A stretch of 29,513 nucleotides of DNA from Penium margaritaceum (lineage: Eukaryota > Streptophyta > Zygnematophyceae > Desmidiales > Peniaceae), in assembly GCA_023375785.1 (NCBI GenBank), contig SZWC01003644.1:52232-81744 (forward strand), given 5' to 3'. This document shows, in pieces, positions 9,556 to 20,943 of this stretch (within the stretch, counting starts at the first letter, position 1; each line of letters opens with the position of its first letter). Position numbers and translations under genes: made by a program. The notes under the pieces are model-generated. The model was not told the origin of the DNA. It made no database searches and saw only the letters and a program-made list of their open reading frames with translations.

Positions 9556-11400
9556 GTCTTGGCCTTCCTCCAGTTGTCTTGGGCATGCTCCAGTTGTTTT
9601 AGGCTTGCTTCAGTTGTCTTGGGCTTGCTCTAGTTTTCTTAACCGTGCTCCAGTGTTCTTGGCCTAACTCCACTTGTCTTGGGCCAACTTCAGTTTTTTT
9701 GGGCTTGCTTTAGTTGTCTTGGCCTTGCTCCACTTATCTAAGAAATGCTCCAGTTGTCTTGGGCTTCATCCTGTTTTCTTGGGCTTGCTCCAGTTGTCTT
9801 GGCCTTACTCCCGTTGTCTTGGCCTTGCTCCAGTTGTTTTGGCCTTGCTCCACTTCTCCTGGGCTTGCTTCGGTTGTCTTGGGCTTGCTCCACCTGTCTT
9901 GGCCTTACTCCAGTTGTCTCGGCCCTGCTCTAGTTGTCTTGGGCTTGGTCAACTTGTCATGGGCTTGGTCCAGTTTTCTCGGGCTTGCTCCTTGTGTATT
10001 GGGCTTGCTCCAGTTGTCTTGGGCTTGCTCCAGTTGTCTTGGCCTTGCTCCAATAATCTTTGGCTTTCTCCAGTTGTTTTTGGCTTGGTTAACTTGTATG
10101 GGCTTGCTCTAGTTGTCTTATGCTTGCTCTAGTTGTCTCGGGCATGGTCCAGTTGTCTTGGTCTTGCTCCACTTGTCTTGGCCTTGCTCCAGTTATCTTT
10201 GGCTTGCTCAAGCTGTCTTTGGCTTGCTCCAGCTGTCTTAGCCTTGCTCTAAGTGTCTAGGACTTGCTCCCGTTGTCTCGGGCTTGCTCCACTTGTCTTG
10301 GCCTTGCTCCAGCGGTCTTGGCCTTGGTCAAGTTGTTTTGGGTTTCTCTAGGTGTCTTGGGCTTGCTTCAATTCCATTGGCCTTGCTCCAAGTTTATTAG
10401 GCTTGCTCCAGTTCTTTTGGGCTTGCCCCAGTTGTCTTGGGCGTGCTTTAGTTGTCTTGGCCTTGCTCCATTTTTCTTAGGCTTGTTCAAGTTGTCTTGG
10501 TCTTGCCTCGGTTGTTTTGGGCTTGCTTTAATCAACTTGGGCTTAGTGCAGTTGTCTTGGCCTGCTCCAGTTTTCATGAGCTTGCTCCAGTTGTCTTGGG
10601 CTTGCTCCAGTTTTCTTAGCCTTGCTCCAGTTGTCTTGGCCTTGCTCAAGTTGTCTTGGCTTTCCTCCACTTGTTTTGGCCTTGCTCCAGTTTTCTTGGC
10701 CTTGCTCTAGTTGTCTTAGCCATGCTCCAATTGTCTTGGCCTTGCTCCAGTTGTCTTTTGCCTGCTCCAGTTGTACTGGGCTTGCTCCAGTTGTATTGGA
10801 CGTGCTCTAGTTGTATTGGGCATGCTCCAGTTGTCTTGGCCTTGCTCCATTTGTCTTAGGCTTGGTCCAATTCTCTTGCGCTTGCTCCAGTTGTCTTTGG
10901 CTTTCTCCAGTTGTCTTGGCTGTGCTCAACTTTCCTTGGGCTTGTTCCAGTTGTCTCGGGATTGCTCCACTTGTATTGGCTTTGCTCCAGTTGTCGTCGG
11001 CTTGCTCCAATGGTCTTCGGCTTGCTCCAGTTGTCCTGGACTTGCTCCAGTTGTCTTGGCCTTTCTCCACTTGTATTGGGCTTGCTCCACTGGTCTTGGG
11101 CTTGTTCCAGTTGTCTTGAGCTTGCTTCAGTTGTCTTGGGCTTGCACCAGTTGTCTTGGAATTGCTCCATTTGTCTTCGCCTTTCTCTAGTTGTTTTGGG
11201 CTTGCTCCAGGTGTCTTGGGCTTGCTCCAGCGGTCTTGGCCTTGCTCCAGTTGTCATTGTTTTGCTCCAGTTGTTTTGGCCTTGCTACTGGTGTATTGGG
11301 CTTGCTTTAGTTGTCTTCGCCTTGCTCCAGTTTTCTTGGTCTTGCTCCAGTTTTCTTGGGCTTACTCCACTTTTCTTGGGCTTCCTCCAGTTGTCTTAGG
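9556..11400 (+). repeat. 20-bp tandem satellite, forward arm, about 92 units
   Basis: Head-to-tail copies of a 20-bp unit, read here as TTGCTCCAGTTGTCTTGGGC with common GGGC/GGCC alternation. Units differ by scattered substitutions, so the array is old. Plus-strand frames translate to hydrophobic LGLAPVVLGLLQLSW repeats because the unit lacks stops, not because it is a membrane protein gene. The consensus has no CpG. Confidence 0.96.
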
Positions 11401-11421
11401 CCTGCGCCAGCCCAAGACAAC
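11390..11421. repeat. Inversion point of the 20-bp satellite (head-to-head palindrome)
   Basis: GTTGTCTTAGG at 11390-11400 faces CCCAAGACAAC at 11411-11421 across the ten-base spacer CCTGCGCCAG. To the left every unit reads CCAGTTGTCTTGG; to the right every unit reads CCAAGACAACTGG. This makes a large inverted repeat with a left arm of about 1.85 kb that can pair with several kilobases on the right. Confidence 0.9.
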
Positions 11422-13558
11422 AGGAGCAAGCCCAAGACAACTGGAAAAAAGGCGAAGACAGCTATAGCAATTCCAAGACAACTGAAACAAGGCCAAGACA
11501 ACTCGAGTAAACCCAAGACAACAAGAGCAAGGCCAAGACAACTGGAGCAAGCCAAAGGCAACTGGAGCATAGTCGCGACAACTGGAGCAAGCCCAAGACA
11601 ACTGTAGCAAGCCCAAGACAACTGCAGCAAGCCCAAGACAACTCGAGCAAGCCTAAGACAACTGGAGCAAGGCAGAGACAACTGGAGAAATCCCCAGACA
11701 ACTGGAGAAAGGCCAAGATAACTAGAGCAATTCCAAGACAACTGGAGCAAGCCCAAGTCAACTGGAGCAAGCTCAAGACAACTGGGCCAAGCCCAAGACA
11801 ACTGGAGAAAGGCGAAGACAGCTGGAACAAGTTGAAGACAACTGAAGCAAGCCCAAGACAGCCAGAGAAAGCCGTAGACAACTGGAGCAAGGTCAAGTCA
11901 ACTCAAGCAAGTCCAAGACAATTGGAGCAAGGCCAAGAAAACTGGAGCAAGACCAAAACAACTGAGCAAGCCCAAGACAACTTGAGTAAGCCCAAGACCA
12001 TTGGAGCGAGCCCAAGACAACTAAAACACGGCCAAGACAACTGAACCAAGCCCAAGACCATTGGAGCAAGCCCAAGGAAACTTGAGCACGGCCAAGACAA
12101 CTGGAGCAAGCTCAAGACTATTGAAACAAGCCCAAGACAATCTGACCAAGCCCAGGACAACTGGAACAAGGCCAAGACAACTGGAGCAAGCCCAAGACAA
12201 CTGTAGCACGTCCAATACAATAAGAGCAAGCCCAAGACAACTGGAGCAGGCCAAAGACAACTAGAGCAAGGCCAAGACAACTGGAGCAAGGCCACGACAA
12301 TTGGAGCAAAGCCAAGACAATTGGAGCAAGGCCAAGACAGCTGAAGCAAGCACAAGACAATTGGAGCAAGGCTTAGATAACAAGAGCAAGCCCAAGACAA
12401 TTGGAGCAAGCCCAGGACAATTGGGGCAAGGCAAAGACAACTGGAGCAAGACTATGACAACTGGAGCAAGGCCAAGACAACCGGAGAAGCCCAAGACAAC
12501 AAGAGTAAGCCCAAGACAACTGGAGCAAGCCCAAGAAAACTGGAGCAAGGCCAAGACAATTAGAGCAAGCCCAACACACCTGGAGCAAGCGCAAAACAAC
12601 TGGAGCAAAGCAAAGAAAACTGGAGCAAGACCAAGACAACTGGAGCAAGCCCAAGACAACTGGAGTAAGGCCAAGACAACTGGAGCAAGTCCAAGACAAT
12701 TGGAACACGGCCAAGACAACTGGAGCAAGCCCAAGACAACTGGAGAAAGGCCAAGACAAGTGGAGCAGTTCCAAGACAACTGGTGCATGCCCAATACAAG
12801 TGAAGCAAGCTCAAGACAACTGGAGGAAGCCCAAGATAACCGGAGGAAGCCCAAGACAATTTGAGCAAGCCCAAGACAGCCGGAGAAAGGCCAAGACAAC
12901 TACAGCAAGTCCAAGACAACCGGAGCAAGCCCAAGACAACTGGAGCAAGCCCAAGATAACTCGAGCAAGCCTTAGACAACTGGAGCAAGGCCAAGTCAAC
13001 TCAAGCAAGTCCAAGACAATTGGCGCAAGGCCAAGAAAACTGGAGCAAAGCCAAAGGAGTTGGAGCAAGCCCAAGATAACTTGAGCAAGCCCAAGACAAT
13101 TGGAGCAAGCTGAAGAAAACTCGAGCCAAGCCAAGACAACTTGAGCAATCCCAAAACAACTGGAGCAAGCCCAGGGACATTGGAGCATGGCCAAGACAAC
13201 AGGAGCAAGCCCAAGACAACTGGAGCACGTCCAATACAACTGGAGCAAGCCAAGTACAACTGGAGCAGGCCGAATACAACTGGAGCAAGGCCAGGATATT
13301 TGGAGCAAGGCCAAGACAACTGGAGCAAAGCCAAGACAACTAGAGCAAGGTCAAGACAGCTGAAGCAAGCCCAAGTCAACTGGAGCAAGGCCAAGACAAC
13401 TAGAGCAAGCCCAAGACAACTGGAGCAAGTCCAAAACAACTGGGGCAAGCCCAAGACAACTGCATTAAGCCTATGATAGCTGGAGCAAGACGAAGACAAG
13501 TGGAGCAATCCCAAGACAACTGGAGCAAGCCCAAGTAAACCGGAGCAAGGCCAAGACA
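11411..13558 (-). repeat. 20-bp tandem satellite, reverse arm, about 107 units
   Basis: The same satellite as the forward arm but inverted: GCCCAAGACAACTGGAGCAA on the plus strand. Substitution variants are scattered without obvious higher-order structure. It ends in mid-unit at the unrelated insert that starts near 13559. Confidence 0.96.
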
Positions 13559-13673
13559 TTTGTCACTGGTTTCTGTTCTGAGCTTTGTGAACTACTTGTT
13601 CAGTTGTAACTTTTGTATGCAACATTCAAGAGACGTTCTCAGACGGCATATGAAGACCCTAATCTACAACAAA
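13559..13673. other. Unrecognised ~115-bp insert in the 20-bp satellite
   Basis: Non-repetitive, AT-richer DNA interrupts the satellite. The left unit stops after nine bases and the right unit resumes at about base eleven, so the satellite register is nearly preserved. The ends show only a five-base inversion (TTTGT at 13559-13563, ACAAA at 13669-13673) and no clear target duplication. No coding sequence or known element is recognised. The boundaries are uncertain by several bases because both edges resemble diverged units. Confidence 0.6.
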
Positions 13674-16600
13674 GTTGACCAAGCCCAATACAACTGAAAC
13701 ATGGCCGCGACAACTGGAGCAAGGCCAAGACAAGTGAAGCAAGCCCAAGACAACTCGAGCAAGCCCAAGACAACCAAAGTAAGCCCAAGAAAACTGTTGC
13801 AAGGCCAAGACAACTGGAGCAAGGCCAAGACTAATGGAGCAAGCCCAAGACAATTAGAGTAAGCCCAAGACAACTAGAGCAAGCCGAAACCAACTGGAGC
13901 AGGCCCAAGACAACTGGAGCAAGGCCAAGGCAACTGGAGCAAGGCCAAGACAACTTGAGCAAGCCCAATTCAACTGGACCAGGCCCAAGACAACTGCAAC
14001 AAGGCCAAGACAACTAAAGTAAGGCCAAGATATTGAGAGCAAGGCCAAGAAAATTGGAGCAAGGCGAAGATCGCTGGACCAAGCCCAAGACAACCAGAGC
14101 AAGGCCACAACAACTGGAGCAAGCCCAAGACAACTGAAGCAAGCCCAAGACAACTGGGACAAGCCCAAGACAACTGGAGCAAGCCTAAGACAGCTGGAGC
14201 AAGGCCAAGAAAACGAGAGCAAGGCCAAGAGAACTGGAGCAAGCCCAAGACACCGGAAGCAAGACCAAAACAACTAGAGCAAGGCTAAGACAACAAAAGC
14301 AAGGCCAATACATCTGGAGGAAGCCCAAGACAACTGGAGCCAGTCCAAGACAATAAGAGCGATGACAAGACAACGAGAGCAATCCCAAGACAACTGGAGA
14401 AAGCCCAAGACAACAGGAGCAAGCCCACGACACCAAAAGCAAGCCCAAGACAAGTGGATCAAGCCAACTGGAGTAAGGCCAAGACATCTGACACAAGCCC
14501 AAGACAATTGGAGCAATCCCAAGAGAACTGGAGCAAGCCCAAGACAACTGGAGCAAGGCCAAGACAACTAGAGCAAGGCCAATACAACTAGAGCAAGGCC
14601 AAGACAGCTCGAGCAAGGCCAAGATAGCTGGAGCAACTTAAAGACAACTTGAGCAAGGCCAATACACTTGAGTAAGCCCAAGACAATTGGAGCAAGCCCA
14701 AGACAACTGGAGCAAGCCTGAGACAACTGGAGCAAGGCCAAGACAATTTGAGCAAGCCCAAGACAACTGGGGAGAGCCGAAGACAACTGGAGCAAGCCCA
14801 ATAAAACTACAGCAAGGCCGAGAAAACTGGAGCAAGCCCAATACACCTAGAGCAAGCCCAAAACAACTGGAGCAGGGCCAAGACAACTGGAGCAAGGCCA
14901 AGACAACTGGAACAAGCCCGAGACAACTGGAATAAGCCCAAAAATTCTGGAGCAAGTCAAAGACAACTAGAGCAAGGCCACGACAACTGGAGCAAGCCAA
15001 ATACAACTAGAGCAAGCCCAAGACAACTGCAGCAAGCAAAGACAAATTGAGCAAGGCCAAAAAAACTTGAGCAATCCCAAGACAACAGGAGCAAGGCCAA
15101 GACAACTAGAGCAAGCCCAAGACAACTGGAGCAAGCCCAAGATAATTGGAGCAAGCCAAATACAACTGGAGCAAGGCCAAGACAACTGGAGCAAGCCCAA
15201 GACAACTGGGGCAGGTCCAAGACAACTGGAGCACGGCAAAAACAACCGGAGCAAAGCCAAGACAGCTGTAGCAAGGCCAAGATAACTGGAGCATTACCAA
15301 GGAACTTGGAACAAGCCCAAGACAACTTGAGCAAGGCCAAGACACCTGGAGCAAGCCCAAGACAACTAGGGCAAGCCCACAACAACTGGATCAAGCCCAA
15401 GACAACTGGAGCACGACCAAGACAACTGGAGCAACCCAATACAACAAGAGCAGGCCCAAGACAAGTAGAGCAAGTCCAAGAAACCTAGAGCAAGCCCAAG
15501 ACAACTGAAGCAAGACCAAGACAAATGGAGCAGGCCCCAGACAACTAGAGCGAGGCCAAGACAACTAGAGCAAGGCAAAGCCAACTGGAGCAAGCCCAAA
15601 AAAACTGGAGCAAGGCCAAGACAACTGGAGAAAGGCGAATACAGCTGGAGCAAGCCCAATACAACTGGAGCAAAGCCAAGACAACTGGAGCAAGCCCAGC
15701 ACAACTAGAGAAAGCCCAAGACAACTAGGAAAATCCCAAGACAACTGGAGAAAGCAAAATAAGACTGGAGCAAGGCTAAGACAACTAGAGCAAGCCCAAG
15801 ACAACTGGAGGAAGCCCAAGACTACTAGAACAAGCCCAAGACAACTAGAGCTAGTCCAAAACAAGTGGGGCAAGGCCAAGACAACTGGAGCATGCCAAAG
15901 AAAACTGGAGCAAGCCCAACACAACTTGAGCAAGTCCAAGACGGCTGGAGTAAGGCTACGACAAGTGGAGTAAACCAAAGACAACTAGAGCAAGCCCAAG
16001 ATAACAAGAGAAAAACCAAGACAACTGGAGCAAGCCTAAGACAACTGGAGCAAGCCGGATACAACTGGACCAAGGTGAAGACAACTGGAGCAAGCCCAAG
16101 ACAACTTAAGCAAGCCGAAGGCAACTGGAGCAAGCCCAAGACAAGTGGACAAAGCCCAAGACAACTGGAGCAAGGCCAAGACAACTGGAGCAAGGCCAAG
16201 ACGACAAGAGCAAGCCCAAGACAACCGAAGCAAGCCCAAGTCAATTTGAGCACGCCCAAGACAACTAGAGCAGGCCCAAGAAAACTGGAGCAAGGCCAAG
16301 ACAACCGGAGCAAGGCCAAGACAACTGGAGCAAGGTCAAGACAAGTGGAGCGAGGCCAAGACAGCTGGAGCAAGCCCAAGACAACTGGATCAAGGCCAAG
16401 ATAACTGGACCAAGCACAAGACAACTAGAGCATGCCCAATACAACTGGGGCAAGCCCAAGACAACTTGAGCAAGCCTAAGACAACTGGAGCTAGGTCAAG
16501 AAAACTAGAGCAAGCCCTGGACAGCTGGAGCAAGCTCTAGACAACTGGAGCAAGCACAAGACAACTGGAGCAAGGCCAAGACAACTAGAACAAGGCCAAG

Positions 16601-18467
16601 ACAACTGGAGCAAGTCCAAGACAACTTGAGCAAGCCCAAGACAACTGAAGCAAGTCTAAGACAACTGGAACAAGGCCAAGACAGCTTGAGTAAGCCCAAG
16701 ACAACTGGAGCAAGACCAAGATAACTTGAACAAGGCTAAGACAACAGGAGCAAGGCGGATAAAGCTGGAGCAAGTCCAAGAAAACAAGAGCAAGCCCAAG
16801 ACAACTGGAGCAGAACAATGATAACTGAAGCAAGGCCAAGACAACTGGAGCAAGGCCAAGACAAATGGAGCAAGTCCAAGAAAACAGGAGCAGGCGCAAG
16901 ACAACTGGAGCAAGGCCAAGACAACAAGAGCAAGGCCACAACAATTGGAGCAAGGCGAAGAAAACAGGAGCAAGGCCAAGACGGCGAGAGCAAGCCCAAG
17001 ACAACTGGAGCAAGGCCAAGACAACTCGAGCAAGACCAAGACAACTAGAGCAAGCCCAAGGCAACTGGGGCAAGCTCAAGAGAACTGGAGAAAGCCTAAG
17101 AAAACTGGAGCAAGGCCATTACAACAGGAGCAAGCCCAAGACAATTTAAGCAAGCCCAAGACAATTGGAGCAAGCCCATGAAAACAAGAGCAAGGCCAGG
17201 AGAACTGTAGCAAGCCCAAGACACCTTGAGCAAGCCCAGAATAACTCGGGCAAGGCAGAGACAACTAGAGGAAGGCCAAGACAACTGGAGTAAGACCAAG
17301 ACAATTGGAGCAAGCCGAATACAACTGGAGCAAGTACAACAGCTAAAGCAACGCTAAGACAACTAAAGCAAGCCAAAGAAAACTTGAGCAAGCCAAAATG
17401 AACAAGAGCAAGGCCTAGACAACTGGAGCAAGCCCAATACAACTGGAGCAAGCTTGATACAAGTGGAGCAAGGCAAAGACAACTGGAAAAAGCCCAAGAC
17501 AAATGGAGCAAGCCCAAGACAACTCGAGCAAGCCCAAGACAACTGGAGCAAGCCTAAGACAAGTGGACCAAGCCCAAGACAACTGGAGGAAGGCCAATAC
17601 AACTGGATCAAGACCAAGACAGCTGGAGCAATCCCCAGAGAACTGAAGCAAGCCCAAGAGAACTGGAGCAAGCCTAAGACAACTGGAGCAAGCCTAAGAC
17701 AACTGGAGCAAGGCCAAGACAACTTGAGCAATGCAAAGAAACCTGGAGCAAGCCCAAGACAATTGAAGCAAGCCCAAGAAAACTGGAGCATGGCCAACAC
17801 AACTGGAGCAAGCCCAAGACAACTGGAGCAAGCCCAAGACAACTGGAGCAAGCCCAAGACAACTGGAGCAAGGCCAAGACAACTAGAGCAAGCCCAAAAC
17901 AATTGGAGCAAGCCCAAGACACCTGGAGCCAGTCCGAGACAGATGGAGCAAGGCTAAGACATCTGGAGCAAGCGAAAGACGAGCAAGCCAAAGATAATTA
18001 GAGCATGGCCAAGACAACTTGAGCAAGCCCAAGACAACTGGAGCAAGCCTGATACAACAGGAGCAAGGCCAAGACAACAGGAGCAAGCCCAGGGCAACTA
18101 AATTATGCCCAAGACAACTGGAGACAGCCCAAGACAACCGGAGCAAAGCCAAGACAGCTGGAGCAAGTTCAAGACAACTGGAGCAAGCCCAAGACAATTA
18201 GGGCGAGCCCTAGACAACTGGAGCAAGCCGAAGACAAGTGGAGCAAGCCCAAGAAATCTGGAGCAAGGCCAAGAAAACTGGAGCAAGCCCAATGCACCTG
18301 GAGCAAGCCCAAAACAACTGGAGCAAGGCCAAGAGAACTGGAGCAAGCCCAAGACAGCTGGAGCAAGCCTGATACAACTCGAGCAAGGCCAAGACAACTT
18401 GAGCAAGCCCAAGACAAATGGAGCAAGCCCAAGACAACTCGAGCAAGCCCAAGACAAGTGGACCAAG
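13674..18467 (-). repeat. 20-bp tandem satellite, reverse orientation, about 240 units
   Basis: Continuation of the GCCCAAGACAACTGGAGCAA array. Small indels break the register near 14461-14470, 15023-15050, 17337-17350 and 17975-17990. Frames on both strands remain open for up to about 290 codons by repeat composition alone. The array is cut at 18467 by the TG...CA element. Confidence 0.96.
18463..18467 (+). repeat. Left target site duplication CCAAG
   Basis: CCAAG directly precedes TGTTGCCCC and is repeated at 20566-20570. Removing the element and one CCAAG restores an exact 20-bp satellite unit (CCCAAGACAAGTGGACCAAG) followed in register by the next unit. Confidence 0.7.
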
Positions 18468-18663
18468 TGTTGCCCCTTTTTTTGCCGCGCTCGTCATTGT
18501 TCCGCGCTGTTACTTCACTTCCGCGCCTTCCATGTTGTCCTTCGCACATCTCCTCCTTCCGCACACAACAAGACTTCATCCCACATCCACCATGATGCAA
18601 TGTCACATTTGATCACTCACAAGTGGTCTTTCCTCCCGTCATATCACCCCTCTGACATGGCAA

Positions 18664-18996
18664 TTCCGCGGAACCTTATCACCCCCTCCCGGAACACCCC
18701 TATTTCGCGGATTTGGCTTCTCCCCAGAGTCTCTGACATGGCAATTCCGCGGGTACACACATGGCCCACTTCTGCAGCCCCTCTTCCGCGGATTTGGCTT
18801 CCCCACAGTGCCTCTAACATGGCAATTCCGCGGATACACACATGGCCCACTTTTGCAGCCCCCATTCCATGGATTCGGCACCCTCTATACCCCCAAAACA
18901 AGCCCATTCCGCAGTCCCACCCATTAGTTACTTTGGCAACACCCTTATTGCAGATTGCATCACTCCGCTAAAGCATATAACATGGCAAATCCGCGG
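18664..18996 (+). repeat. 81-bp-period array, first block (TTCCGCGG core)
   Basis: Cores start at 18664, 18745, 18826, 18907 and 18989 (steps 81, 81, 81, 82) and, interleaved, at 18703, 18784, 18865 and 18946 (81 each). Each 81-bp unit therefore holds two TTCCGCGG-like cores, 39 and 42 bp apart. The first series is preceded by ATGGC(A)AA-like sequence, and the units at about 18738 and 18819 are still clearly alike between the cores (ACACACATGGCCCACTT). Confidence 0.85.
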
Positions 18997-19327
18997 AACC
19001 AAGACATAGACACAGAAATCACGCGGCGGAGGCTCAATGCCCTTGCTTCTGCTTTCTTGAGAGTTGTCCAAGGGCCACCCATCCACCTCCGCGGTCACTT
19101 GGGCACTCTTTCACGCTCTTCACTTGTGTCAGGCCAGTCTCGTGAGTGGTTCCGCGGAACACCTTTTGTCATCTTCGGAGTCGTCAGATTCACTTGCGGA
19201 TTCCATGGTGACAGAATGCTGGGATGAAGGAGAGAGCGAGGCAAGGTTGTGAGGCAATAATCTTGATTAACTCATGTCAACTGAACACAAGTCCACATGC
19301 CGGAATCCCCAAGTCCGAACACCACAT

Positions 19328-19764
19328 TGATGCAACTAAGCCCATTATATAGTCCGCTACACCCTTCCCCGCCGCGTCGCGGCCCCCTTGCATTCACACC
19401 CACTACCACCACTACTTTATTCCCATCCGCGAAGCAAGTGCCACCGTTGCTTCCTCCTTGCTCGTCGCGCCGCCTCCCGCCACTTCTTGGTCTTCGCGCC
19501 TTGTGGTTCCCGCCATTCTTGGTCCGGTTGTCTTCCCGCGTCTTGNTGATGCAACTAAGCCCATTATATAGTCCGCTACACCCTTCCCCGCCGCGTCGCG
19601 GCCCCCTTGCATTCACACCCACTACCACCACTACTTTATTCCCATCCGCGAAGCAAGTGCCACCGTTGCTTCCTCCTTGCTCGTCGCGCCGCCTCCCGCC
19701 ACTTCTTGGTCTTCGCGCCTTGTGGTTCCCGCCATTCTTGGTCCGGTTGTCTTCCCGCGTCTTG
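19328..19764 (+). repeat. 218-bp exact duplication across a single N
   Basis: Bases 19328-19545 reappear as 19547-19764, both starting TGATGCAACT and ending CGCGTCTTG, with the only N of the region (19546) between them. I saw no difference between the copies. This is what an unmerged overlap between two contig ends looks like. The copy includes a TATATAG at 19346-19352 and CG-rich sequence, but no gene. Confidence 0.85.
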
Positions 19765-19800
19765 CACAACACTTCCCCACCTTGTGTGACCCTTTCTTTT

Positions 19801-20428
19801 GTCCGCAACACTTGTGCCTTTTCCACCCTCACACACCTCTCCTCTAAATATCAAATCCGCGGATACACATGGAGGCCTCTTTCCGCACCCCTTTTGTCCA
19901 CACAAGTGACTCCAACTCCATCAGAAATGTGGCAAATCCGCGGGTCCACATTATGGCAACTTTCCGCCTCCTCCACGGCACTGTAACTTGCCCCTCTGTT
20001 GTTACAGGCAAGGCAATTCCGCGGATTAGGTACCCAGCACCATTCCGCAGCACCTCCTCCTCACCTTAGCCACAAAACACTCTCCCGAACATGCCCATTC
20101 CGCTCCTGACCATCATGGCACTTTCTCACGCCCTCCGCGCACCCAAAACTTGCTCCGATAGCACCCCAAACAACCCAAATCCGCGGCTGAACCTTGCACC
20201 ATGTTTTGAGGCCTTCCGCGGACCCCAAAGTCAACCAAAATCCCCTCCCAATATGCCTAATCCGCAGACACACCCCCTGCCCTCATTTTGCCTCTTCCGC
20301 GGAACCCCAAATATGAAGCCATTGTCACTGAACACCCAATTCCGCGGGTCTACCCCCAGGCACTATTCCAGCCTTCCCCACACCTATAAACAGCCCCACA
20401 CAAGCCCAGATAGATGCCCATTCCGCCC
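19801..20428 (+). repeat. 81-bp-period array, second block (TTCCGCGG core)
   Basis: Cores (WTCCGCGG and close variants) start at 19855, 19936, 20017, 20098, 20179, 20260, 20341 and 20421, with steps of 81 except a final 80. A second series runs 19801, 19881, 19962, 20043, and after a shift 20133, 20214, 20295. Sequence between cores has diverged strongly, yet the spacing and the CCGC core persist. No gene is visible here. Confidence 0.85.
20386..20391 (+). promoter_or_regulatory. TATA-box candidate in the putative LTR
   Basis: TATAAA lies after the last strong 81-bp cores and about 175 bp from the CA end of the element. This is a plausible place for an LTR core promoter if the LTR reads on the plus strand. 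It rests on motif and position only. Confidence 0.3.
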
Positions 20429-20565
20429 CTCCACCATGAGGATCAACTGTCACTCTCTCCTCTTGCCCAAAGAACACCCCTCACTCGCCTCAACTCCATC
20501 GCGGAAGTCCATGACTCGGTCTCCCTTGCGGAAGATTTGCGTGCGCGGCAGATTTCATGTAAACA

Positions 20566-20570
20566 CCAAG
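20566..20570 (+). repeat. Right target site duplication CCAAG
   Basis: Follows TGTAAACA directly and matches 18463-18467. The 20-bp satellite continues from here without a register break. Confidence 0.7.
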
Positions 20571-20943
20571 CCCAAGACATTTGGGAAAGGCCAAGACAAC
20601 TTGAGCAAGGCCAAGACAACTGGAGCAAGCCCAAGACAACTGAAACAAGCCCAAGAGAACTGGAGCAAGTCTAAGACAACTGGGGCAAGCCCAAGGACAC
20701 TGGAGCAAGCCTAAGACAACTCGAACAAGGCCAAGACAACTGGAGCAATGCCAAGAGACTTGGAGCAAGCCCAAGACAACTGGAGGAAGCCGAAGAAAAC
20801 TGGAGCAAGCCCAGGACAACTGGAGCAAGCCCAAGACAACTGGAGCAAGCCCAAGACAACTGGACCAAGTCCAAGACAACTGGAGCAAGGCCAAGACAAC
20901 TGAAGCAAGGCCAAGACAAATGGAGCAAGCCCATGACAACTGG
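20566..20943 (-). repeat. 20-bp tandem satellite, last block, about 19 units
   Basis: Same orientation and unit as 11411-18467, separated from it only by the TG...CA element. It passes into the 21-bp satellite through the shared word AACTGG at 20938-20943. Confidence 0.95.

Larger units (their letters stand above)
18468..20565. mobile_element. Putative solo LTR (or TG...CA non-autonomous element) in the 20-bp satellite
   Basis: The block begins TGTTGCCCC and ends TGTAAACA, giving TGTT/AACA terminal inversions and the 5'-TG...CA-3' ends typical of LTRs. It is bounded by a 5-bp CCAAG duplication, the size common for LTR integration, and the satellite register closes perfectly without it. There is no coding sequence, primer-binding site or second LTR, so recombination to a solo LTR is the simplest reading. 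Inside lies a degenerate 81-bp-period array rich in TTCCGCGG, plausibly a repeated enhancer region, and a TATAAA at 20386-20391 about 175 bp before the right end, which would suit a plus-strand U3-R-U5 layout. The length of 2098 bp would fall to 1879 bp if the internal duplication across the N is an assembly error. Whether it belongs to copia or gypsy cannot be told. Confidence 0.65.

Noticed and set aside
9674..18467. Many 60-290-codon frames encoding hydrophobic LGLAPVVLGLL or basic QDNWSKPKTT repeats
   Set aside because: They are three-phase and two-strand translations of the 20-bp satellite; they start and stop at random substitutions and show no domain beyond the repeat.
18105..19986. 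Open frames crossing the CCGCGG-rich block (for example 18105-18971 and 19297-19986)
   Set aside because: They run out of satellite into the putative LTR or across the N-joined duplication, show no recognisable domain and follow the 81-bp repeat.
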